Origin: CAYRVX01 sp964642165
GTDB taxonomy: Bacteria; Planctomycetota; Phycisphaerae; SM23-33
Assembly (NCBI GenBank): GCA_964642165.1
Contig: CAZXOC010000052.1
Coordinates: 1-31,913, forward strand
Length of the DNA stretch: 31,913 nucleotides
Direction: 5' to 3'
This document shows positions 25,997 to 31,913 of the stretch, piece by piece; positions within the stretch are counted from its first letter, which is position 1; the number at the start of each line of letters is the position of its first letter. The translations under genes and the position numbers were made by a program. Below the pieces are notes generated by a model. That model was given only the letters and a program-made list of their open reading frames with translations, made no database searches and was not told where the DNA came from.

Positions 25997-26460
25997 TGGC
26001 AGTCCAGTACGCCCCGCTGATCGTCGTGGCCGTCGCCCTCGTTCTTGCCCTGGCGGTTGCCGTCGCACTCGCCGTCCGCTTCTTCGACCCATGGCTCCAG
26101 GCGTGGTACGCGGGTTGCCCGATCCCCATGAGCGACCTGATGGGTATGAGCTTGCGAAAGGTCAACGTGCGCACAGTCGTGCTGGCCCACATCCGGGCGC
26201 ATCGGGGCGGCCTGAACGTACCCCTGCAGCAGATGGAAACGCACCACCTCGCCGGCGGGGACGTGCTCGAGATGGTCGCTGCGATGCTGGCCGCTCGACA
26301 GGCAGGGCTCCAGGTCGACTGGGGCACGCTGGCGGCACAGGACCTCGGCGCCGGCGACGTGCTTCAGTTCGTTCGCCGCGCCATCCAGACCGGAGACGAC
26401 GCGCCGAGCGACGCGCCGAGTGAAGTGCCGCCGCAGACGAGCGACTCCCCGCCGGCGTAG
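25993..26460 (+). CDS. Short FloA-like membrane protein lacking the flotillin domain
   Basis: 155 residues, ATG at 25993 overlapping the previous stop (ATGA), with AAGGGG 7 nt upstream. Membrane helix at about 7-29 (PLIVVAVALVLALAVAVALA). The following segment matches the N-terminal part of FloA (YqfA, UPF0365): LMGMSLRKV, AHRGGLNVPLQQMETHHLAGGDV and AAQDLGAGDVLQFVRRA. Full FloA has about 330 residues and continues into a band-7 (flotillin) domain and an oligomerising C-terminus. Here the protein ends after a Ser/Pro/Asp-rich tail, and the DNA beyond the stop belongs to a convergent gene, so it looks like a natural short form rather than a frameshift. FloA organises membrane microdomains; this short form might anchor or modulate such assemblies. 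Confidence 0.85.
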   Translation: MMAVQYAPLIVVAVALVLALAVAVALAVRFFDPWLQAWYAGCPIPMSDLMGMSLRKVNVRTVVLAHIRAHRGGLNVPLQQMETHHLAGGDVLEMVAAMLAARQAGLQVDWGTLAAQDLGAGDVLQFVRRAIQTGDDAPSDAPSEVPPQTSDSPPA

Positions 26461-26473
26461 GGCCGCCCGGCGC

Positions 26474-27097
26474 CTACTCCGCCGCCTGGCGGCAGAGGGC
26501 AATGCCCACGTCGTCCTGGAGCGCCCCCGTCGGCAGGCGGACGAGGTCCACCAGCCCCTTCGCCGCCGCCGCCAGGTCGCCCCCCATCGCCACCGGCCGG
26601 ATCTTCTCCATCGGGGCGTACTTCAGCAGCCCGTCCGACCCCGCCAGCACCACGCCCTCGACGAACGGCGCCCAGAACGCCGCCGGCTGGGCCCAGCCCG
26701 AGCCGAGCAGCGGCCGCCGCTTCTGGTGCCGCGTCAGGTCCCGCGACGCCTCCTCCGTCAGCAGCCAGCAGCCCGAGTCCCCCACGCTCGCCCCCACCAC
26801 CACTACGCGCGTGCAGACCGCCACGACGGCCGTGCTCTCGCCGACCATCGGATTCGCCTCCAGCGCCGCGTCGATCTCCCGCAGCACCTCGCACCAGTGC
26901 TTGGGATCGACGAGCCTCTGCCCCGCCTCGACCACGCGGCGGACGCGATCGACGACCAGCTCAGCCGCCTCGCCACCGCCACCCGTGCCCCCCGCGCCGT
27001 CGGCCACCACCAGCACGGCGGCCGAGCCGCGCTCGAAGGCCTCCGCCCGGTCCTGGCACGTCTTCCGCCAGCCCTCGATGATCCGCGCTGTCTGCAT
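26474..27097 (-). CDS. Small PP2C-type Ser/Thr protein phosphatase
   Basis: 207 residues, ATG at 27097 with GAGGG upstream. Reduced PP2C (PPM) domain: metal-binding VVADGAGGTGGGGEAAE (about 29-45), GESTAVVAV (about 86-94), VGASVGDSGCWLL (about 100-112), LAGSDGLLKY and the final QDDVGIALC. The conserved aspartates of these motifs bind the two Mn/Mg ions. PP2C enzymes dephosphorylate Ser/Thr residues, often opposite Hanks-type kinases, but no kinase is seen in the window. At 207 residues it is shorter than typical family members (about 240). It is convergent with the FloA-like gene 13 bp away and stands alone upstream of the YwaF-like gene (91-bp gap). Confidence 0.88.
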   Translation of the reverse strand: MQTARIIEGWRKTCQDRAEAFERGSAAVLVVADGAGGTGGGGEAAELVVDRVRRVVEAGQRLVDPKHWCEVLREIDAALEANPMVGESTAVVAVCTRVVVVGASVGDSGCWLLTEEASRDLTRHQKRRPLLGSGWAQPAAFWAPFVEGVVLAGSDGLLKYAPMEKIRPVAMGGDLAAAAKGLVDLVRLPTGALQDDVGIALCRQAAE

Positions 27098-27188
27098 GCT
27101 TCGCCCTCGCAGCCGCTCTGCCCGAGTGTACCGTCACCCGGGCCGACGTCCAGGCCGCCTTGCTCCGCCGCCGTCCCGCGCGCTCAGG

Positions 27189-27938
27189 TCACGCCGCGAT
27201 TCGCGCGTCGCGCCGCCGGTCGGCCAGGTAGAACGGCAGGTACAGCAGCAGGATCAGGGCGATGCCAACGCCGTACAGGAACAGGACGTACCACGGCCAG
27301 GGCAGGAAGAACATCGGCGAGGCCCCCACCGGCGGCTCGCAGAGAAACATGTAGTTCGCACCCAGCAGCCCGTTGACGCCCGCCGCGAACGCCAGGAACA
27401 GGTTCGACGCCACGAACACCCGCAGCAGCGAGCCCCTCCCCGGGCGCAGGTTCAGGGCGAACGTCGCGAACAGCACGCCGATCAGGATCGCCCCGTGGTT
27501 GGCGAAGAAGCGGAAGTACTCGTAGCTGGGGAAGCCCTCGACGACGTTCGGCGTGAGGATCGCCTGCGTCGTGCCGCCCAGGCCCCAGAAGTACGCCACC
27601 TCGTAGGCGATCCGCCCGCGTCGGCACAGCGCCCAGGCGGTCAGGTACACGGCGGCACCGCAGACGTGCACGGGCAGGCGCTCGCGGGCGAGCTCGGCCA
27701 GCGGCAGGGTCGCCAGGCCGTGGGCGTAGTAGACCAGCTCGTTGCCCACCAGCACGATGGCGATCGTCCAGGCGATCGCGCGGGTCAGCCCCTCCGAGCC
27801 CGCCCGGCGGCTCCAGATCGGCAGGACGACCGCCGCGGCGGCAATTGCCCCCACCGCCGCGAGATGCGACGGCCCGAACGACTCGAACGTCGCCGCCGGT
27901 GCGCTGGCGGGCAGGCTCTGGGCCAGCAGCCCCGTCAT
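27189..27938 (-). CDS. YwaF/TIGR02206-family integral membrane protein
   Basis: 249 residues, ATG at 27938 overlapping the stop of the upstream FG-GAP gene. About seven hydrophobic segments are visible, starting at about 26-41, 54-72 and 92-105. Family-typical motifs are FGPSHLAAVG near the start, LPVHVCGAAVY in the middle, TQAILTPNVVEGFPSYEYFRFF, NHGAILIG, and VNGLLGANYMFLCEPP. The biochemical role of the family is not known to me. The polar residues inside the helices (His, Asn, Glu) hint at transport or a membrane enzyme, but that is a guess. Translational coupling to the FG-GAP gene suggests they are made together. Confidence 0.85.
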   Translation of the reverse strand: MTGLLAQSLPASAPAATFESFGPSHLAAVGAIAAAAVVLPIWSRRAGSEGLTRAIAWTIAIVLVGNELVYYAHGLATLPLAELARERLPVHVCGAAVYLTAWALCRRGRIAYEVAYFWGLGGTTQAILTPNVVEGFPSYEYFRFFANHGAILIGVLFATFALNLRPGRGSLLRVFVASNLFLAFAAGVNGLLGANYMFLCEPPVGASPMFFLPWPWYVLFLYGVGIALILLLYLPFYLADRRRDARIAA

Positions 27939-29140
27939 GCGCCGCCCGCCGCCGCGCCCCGGCCCGCGGGCCGGCCCCCCGGCGCCCGCTGGAGGAACGC
28001 GTGCACGCCCTTCTTGTTGGACGTCACCACGTCGAGGCGCCCGTCGCCGTCGAGGTCCGTCACCTCGAACTGCAGCCCCACGCCGGAGTTGTCGTCGATC
28101 CGGTGCGGGACGAACGTCACGTTGCGCGGCGCTTTTCGCCGCAGCTCAAACCAGTACAGCACCGCCGGCTCGCCGGCGCCGGGGTCCTTGCCGCGGTGCG
28201 CGAAGTACCGCTTGCCCGTCACCAGGTCCTTCAGCCCGTCGCCGTTGAGGTCCGCCAGACGCAGGGCGTGCGTCTGCGAGAAGTCCTTGCAGATCTCATG
28301 CTGTCGAAAGGACATGCCCTTGCCCTCCCCGACGCGCTCGAACCACCAGATGCCGTAGCGGTGCGCCGACGAGCTGATCACGTCCGCGTCGCCGTCGCCG
28401 TCCACGTCGTAGGCGTGCATGTCCGCGCACGCCGCGCCCAGCTTCGCCTTGCGGAACGTCCACGGGCCCTTCGCGCGGTCTGCGGGCGCCTCCCACCACC
28501 CCGCCGTGGTCATCACGTCGCGGCGCCCGTCGCCGTTCAGGTCGCCCACGCCCAGCCCGTGACTGTACCGATCGGTGCCGGGGGCCTTTGGCCCGCTGAT
28601 CGCGCCCGTGGCCCACGCCGCGCCCGCCTTGCCCGGCGGGGCGAACCACACCATCCGCCCGCCCGTCGCGAACACCAGCACCGCCCGGCCCGTCCCCAGC
28701 AGGTCCGTGAACAGCGGCGTCTCGTTGCACGCGCTGTCGCAGATGCCCCGCTGCTTCCACCGGCCCGCCTTGCCCTTGGGGTTCTCGAGCCACGTGCACG
28801 GCCCGCCCGGCCGCCCGATCACCACCGAGTCCACCCACCCGTCGCCGTTCACGTCGCAGGCGAAGTTCAGGTAGCAGCGGCTGCGGTCCTTCGCCGGGTC
28901 GTACGCCCGGGCGTCGAGCACCTCGTGCATCCGCCAGCTCGGGGCCTCGTACCACACGTCCCCGGCGAGTACGTCCGGCTTGCCGTCGCGGTTCACGTCG
29001 GCGACGGCCACGCCCTCCGACCGGAACGCCTTGTCCAGCGTGACCTTCTCGAACCGCACCTCGCCGCCGGCCGCCGCCCCGCACGCCGCCGCCAGCAGCC
29101 CGACCCACGCCGCGACCCACCGCGCTGATGATGTCCTCAT
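27935..29140 (-). CDS. Secreted FG-GAP/VCBS repeat protein, copy A
   Basis: 401 residues from ATG 29140, chosen because GGGAGG lies 5 nt upstream; ATG 29170 is in frame but has no site. Signal peptide or lipoprotein-like N-terminus: MRTSSARWVAAWVGLLAAACGAA, with a Cys in LAAAC that could be a lipobox. The protein is a beta-propeller of FG-GAP type with six calcium-binding loops of the form DxNxDG/DxDGDG (DVNRDGKPD, DVNGDGWVD, DLNGDGRRD, DVDGDGDAD, DLNGDGLKD, DLDGDGRLD). The blades also share WYEAP and WWFE motifs. Such proteins are frequent in planctomycetes next to sulfatases, and may bind polysaccharide or protein at the surface. It is a clear paralogue of the next gene. Confidence 0.9.
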   Translation of the reverse strand: MRTSSARWVAAWVGLLAAACGAAAGGEVRFEKVTLDKAFRSEGVAVADVNRDGKPDVLAGDVWYEAPSWRMHEVLDARAYDPAKDRSRCYLNFACDVNGDGWVDSVVIGRPGGPCTWLENPKGKAGRWKQRGICDSACNETPLFTDLLGTGRAVLVFATGGRMVWFAPPGKAGAAWATGAISGPKAPGTDRYSHGLGVGDLNGDGRRDVMTTAGWWEAPADRAKGPWTFRKAKLGAACADMHAYDVDGDGDADVISSSAHRYGIWWFERVGEGKGMSFRQHEICKDFSQTHALRLADLNGDGLKDLVTGKRYFAHRGKDPGAGEPAVLYWFELRRKAPRNVTFVPHRIDDNSGVGLQFEVTDLDGDGRLDVVTSNKKGVHAFLQRAPGGRPAGRGAAAGGA

Positions 29141-29218
29141 CGCCGCCTCCCGCTCGCGCCCGCTCGCCATGCCGCGCCTGCCCGCTTCGCCGCGCCCGCG
29201 CGACGCCCGCCGCCGCGC

Positions 29219-30371
29219 CTACCTCGCCGCCTTCTGAAGGAACACGTGCACGCCCTTCTTGTTGGCCGTGATGATGTCCGGCCGGCGGTCGCCGTTGATG
29301 TCCTGCACCTCGTACTGCGTCCCGACGCCCGAGTCGTCGTCGATCTTGTGGGCGACGTACTGCACCCTGCCCTTCGCCGGCCGCCGCAGCTCGAACCAGT
29401 ACAGCACGGCCGGCTCCTTCCCGCCGGGGTCGTGCCCCTGGTGGGCGTACCACCGCTTGCCGGTGACGAGGTCCTTGAGCCCGTCGCCGTTCATGTCCAC
29501 CAGCCGCACCGCGTGGGTCTGCGAGAAGTCCTTGCAGATCTCATGCTGCTTGAAGGACATGCCCTTCTCGCCGCGGACCTGCTCGAACCACCAGATGCCG
29601 TAGTTGTGGGCCGACGTGGTGATCACGTCGTTGTCGCCGTCGCCGTCCACGTCGTAGGCGTGCATGTCCGCGCACTTGGGGCCCAGCTTCGCCTTGTGGA
29701 ACGTCCACGGGCCCTTCGTGCGGTCGGCGGGTGCCTCCCACCAGCCGGCGGTGACCAGCACGTCGCTGCGCCCGTCGCCGTTGACGTCGCCGACGCCCAG
29801 CCCGTGGCTGAACCGCTCCGTCCCCGGCGCCTTGGGCCCGCTGATGGCGTGGGCGTCCCACGGGCTCTCGAGGTCCTTCGGCACGCCGTACCACGTCATC
29901 CGCCCGCCCGAGCCGAAGATCAGCACCGGCTTGCCCGTCCCCAGCAGGTCCAGGAACACCGGCGTCTCGTTGCACGCGCTCTTGGCGGCCACACGCTGCT
30001 TCCAGTGCCCCGCCTTGCCCTTGGGGTTCTCGTACCAGTAGCACGGCCCGCCGGGCATGCCGATCACGATCGAGTCGACCCACCCGTCGCCGTTGACGTC
30101 CCAGGCGAAGTTCGCGAAGCAGCGGCTGTAGCCCTTGGCGGCCACGTAGGTCTGCGGCTTGCGGATCTCGTGGACCTTCCACGCCGGCGCCTCGTACCAC
30201 ACGTCGCCGGCGAGGACGTCCGTCTTGCCGTCGTGGTTCACGTCCCCCACCGCGACGCCCTCGGCGCGGAACGTCTTGTCGACGACGATCTTCTCGAACC
30301 GCACCTCGCCCGCCGCCAAGGCGGTCCCGCTCGTCCCCGCGAGGACGACGCACACGACACATCCCAGCACC
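29219..30371 (-). CDS. Secreted FG-GAP/VCBS repeat protein, copy B (N-terminus at the scaffold gap)
   Basis: At least 383 residues from GTG 30370, but the reading frame runs into the N gap one base further and the true start is likely inside it: the visible signal peptide (LGCVVCVVLAGTSGTALAAGEV) lacks its usual basic N-terminus. Same order of calcium loops as copy A (DVNHDGKTD, DVNGDGWVD, DVNGDGRSD, DVDGDGDND, DMNGDGLKD), except that the last reads DINGDRRPD with Arg for Gly. Shared stretches such as GWWEAPAD, KCADMHAYDVDGDGD and HEICKDFSQTHA show that the two genes arose by tandem duplication. They are 78 bp apart on the same strand. Confidence 0.88.
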
Positions 30372-30471
30372 NNNNNNNNNNNNNNNNNNNNNNNNNNNNN
30401 NNNNNNNNNNNNNNNNNNNNNNNNNNNNNNNNNNNNNNNNNNNNNNNNNNNNNNNNNNNNNNNNNNNNNNN
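30372..30471. other. Scaffold gap of 100 N
   Basis: A round block of 100 unknown bases, the usual placeholder for a gap of unknown length. It cuts the start of FG-GAP copy B and abuts a hairpin-rich repeat, which probably caused the assembly break. Confidence 0.98.
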
Positions 30472-30495
30472 ACGCGCGCTGCGAGAGATCCTGTC

Positions 30496-30836
30496 GCCCC
30501 GCCGGGGCTCGGCCGCTGCCGGCGCCCGTTTCCGGCGGCTCACGCCGCCGGCCAAATCCTGCCGGCCTTCCAGGCCTCCGCCGCCGCTTGTGCCGCTCTT
30601 ACAGAGCTTGGTGGGGAACGGCGCCCGCAAACCCAGGGCGTTGCCCTGGGCTGATGAGTTCGAGGCCCTCGGCCTCGCCGACACGACGCTCGCGGCGGCC
30701 ATGGCGCCGGCCGCCACCCACGACGCCCAACGGCCCGCCCGGCGCGCCTCTTCCGCCTGAAAGGCGGCCAGCCGACAGCCCAGGGCAACGCCCCGGGAAC
30801 CGCGCCCGGCCCCACATCCCCAAGCCCTGTAAGGGC
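30496..30836. repeat. Array of ten short GC hairpins with an inverted symmetric core
   Basis: Perfect or near-perfect hairpins, most with 3-nt loops, lie at 30496-30508 (GCCCC-gcc-GGGGC), 30532-30551 (8-bp stem, loop tcac), 30564-30576 (loop tcc), 30595-30607 (GCTCT-tac-AGAGC), 30632-30650 (CCCAGGGC-gtt-GCCCTGGG), 30661-30677 (loop ctc), 30694-30715 (8-nt loop), 30753-30767 (CCGCCT-gaa-AGGCGG), 30779-30797 (CCCAGGGC-aac-GCCCCGGG) and 30824-30836 (GCCCT-gta-AGGGC). Hairpins 4-5-6 and 8-9-10 form an inverted pair about 30715: loops tac/gta and gtt/aac are reverse complements and the spacers match (24 vs 26 nt, 10 vs 11 nt). The array ends 1 nt before the sulfatase stop codon. No gene is seen in it; the short open frames there are by-products of the repeats. 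Confidence 0.85.
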
Positions 30837-30837
30837 G

Positions 30838-31913
30838 CTACAAGGCCCCGTCTGCCGCCCCGCCCTCCCGGTACGGCGACCAGTAGTTCCGCGCGTCCGT
30901 CTTCATCACGTAGCGCCGCACCGGATAAGGCAGCGGGTCGGCCATGCGCAGCGTCCACGCCAGCAGCTCGGCGACCAGCTCGGCCTGCACGGCCGCCACG
31001 TCCGCCCGCCCGTACAGGTCGTTCAGCTCGACGGGGTCGGCGCGCAGGTTGTAGAGCTGCCCGCGCCCCTGCATGTCGAACGCCAGCTTCCAGTCGCCCT
31101 TGCGGAGCATCCGCATCGTGCCGCTCTGGCTGCGGCTGTTGAGGCAGTCGAAGCTGATCGCCGGGTGCAGGCCGTCGGCGGCGGGGTCGACCAGGGTGTC
31201 GCCCTCGACGTAATGCAGGCCACCCATGCCCTGCTCGGCGTAGACGCTGGCGAACTCCCCCGCCGGCCAGTCGCCGCCCGTCAGCAGGGGCCAGAGGCTC
31301 CGCCCCTGCACGCCGCGCGGCGTCGCGACGCCGATCGCCTCACAGAGCGTCGGCATGACGTCCACGAGGGACACGAACGCCTCGTGCGGCCGCTCGCCGG
31401 CGACGATCCCCGGCCCCGCCCACAGCATCGGGATGCGCATGAGCACCTCGGGCATCTCCGGGCCCTTGCGGACCAGCCCGTACTCCCCCACGAAGTCCCC
31501 GTGGTCGGCGACGAACAGGAGGATCGTCCTGTCGGCGAGCCCGCGGGCCTCGAGGTGCTCCACGAACCGCCGCACCTGGTCGTCGATCAGGCGCAGCATC
31601 CCGAAGTAGTTCGCCCGCGCGCGGGGGACCTGGCGGTCGTAGTCCGCGAAGCCGCGCCGCCCCAGCTCCTTCGTGAAGCGCCACTTGAAGCCGCGGCGCT
31701 CCCAGTCGCCCGCACCGGAGCGCGTCGGCGGCAGCGACTCCGGCGGGAACATCGAGAAGTACGGCTCGGGCACCTGGTAGGGGTTGTGCGGCTCGGCGAA
31801 GCTCAGCCACAGGAAGAACGGCTCCTCCGCCCGCAGCGAGTCGATCCACGCCGCCGCGTCGCGCACGGCGCGGTACGGGCCCTGGCACGCCACGGGGAAC
31901 GGTGCGGCCGCAT
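30838..31913 (-). CDS. Sulfatase, C-terminal part (5' end outside the window)
   Basis: 358 codons are visible; the frame is open to the window edge, so the gene is partial. Alkaline-phosphatase-superfamily sulfatase: FFLWLSFAEPHNPYQVPEPY, NYFGMLRLIDDQVRRFVEHLE, the metal and sulfate-site motif FVADHGDFVGEYGLVRKG, then MLWAGPGI, DVMPTLCEAIG and GRSLWPLL. The C-terminal subdomain has LRKGDWKLAFD and LYNLRADPVELNDL. The C/S-x-P-S-R motif that yields the catalytic formylglycine would be upstream and cannot be checked. Sulfatases of this type remove sulfate from polysaccharides and are abundant in planctomycetes. The frame has no clear start inside the window. Confidence 0.93.
   Translation of the reverse strand, partial: AAAPFPVACQGPYRAVRDAAAWIDSLRAEEPFFLWLSFAEPHNPYQVPEPYFSMFPPESLPPTRSGAGDWERRGFKWRFTKELGRRGFADYDRQVPRARANYFGMLRLIDDQVRRFVEHLEARGLADRTILLFVADHGDFVGEYGLVRKGPEMPEVLMRIPMLWAGPGIVAGERPHEAFVSLVDVMPTLCEAIGVATPRGVQGRSLWPLLTGGDWPAGEFASVYAEQGMGGLHYVEGDTLVDPAADGLHPAISFDCLNSRSQSGTMRMLRKGDWKLAFDMQGRGQLYNLRADPVELNDLYGRADVAAVQAELVAELLAWTLRMADPLPYPVRRYVMKTDARNYWSPYREGGAADGAL

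Noticed and set aside
30496..30836. CRISPR array
   Set aside because: The units are hairpins with different sequences and uneven spacing, there are no identical direct repeats, and no cas genes are in the window.
30159..31142. Open frames that read through the N block
   Set aside because: They exist only because N bases are not stops; the product is undefined across the gap and the flanks are antisense to FG-GAP copy B and the sulfatase.

Overview
The window is about 32 kb of very GC-rich DNA, most likely from a member of the Planctomycetota (Phycisphaerae-like) and probably a draft or metagenome assembly, because it carries one 100-N scaffold gap (30372-30471). The lineage call is inference from several features. 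There is a giant exported protein with an LEPR-XLL-like N-terminal motif, two secreted FG-GAP proteins, a sulfatase and a DUF6259-like secreted protein. There is also a string of tiny hairpins of a kind I recall from planctomycete and verrucomicrobial genomes. The high GC produces many long antisense open frames, which I have left out.

Region 1 (54-3568, minus strand) is a methionine operon. A promoter (TTGATT-18-TATGAT) starts transcription at the first base of a SAM-I (S-box) riboswitch. It is followed by metY (O-acetylhomoserine sulfhydrylase) and a single-frame MetX-MetW fusion. Region 2 (3667-8586, plus strand) has a divergent promoter and a 1590-residue surface or secreted protein. That protein combines a cyclophilin domain with intact catalytic residues, Ig-like domains, LVIVD-type propeller repeats and a C-terminal repeat region. 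Region 3 (8617-10128, minus) is a five-domain S1 RNA-binding protein with its own likely promoter.

Region 4 (10296-19871, minus) is the most interesting part: a tightly packed seven-gene cluster. In transcription order it encodes a von Willebrand A protein whose membrane helix has the TonB-type Ser-x3-His signature, an ExbB/TolQ/MotA-type channel subunit, two different ExbD/TolR subunits, and an exported TPR-like protein. It ends with a large membrane protein carrying a J-like N-terminal domain without HPD, and a membrane-anchored protein with DnaJ-type CxxCxGxG zinc motifs. I read it as a proton-motive-force-driven envelope machine in which a vWA domain takes the place of the TonB C-terminus. 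No described system that I know matches it.

Region 5 (20050-26460, plus) is a four-gene operon: a DegT-family PLP aminotransferase, a neutral-ceramidase-like hydrolase with Asn where the catalytic Ser should be, a large secreted DUF6259-like putative glycoside hydrolase, and a short FloA-like membrane protein that lacks the flotillin domain. Region 6 (26474-31913, minus) holds a small PP2C-type phosphatase, a YwaF/TIGR02206 membrane protein, two tandem paralogous FG-GAP proteins (the upstream one touching the N gap), a symmetric array of ten short hairpins (30496-30836), and the C-terminal part of a sulfatase that runs off the window.
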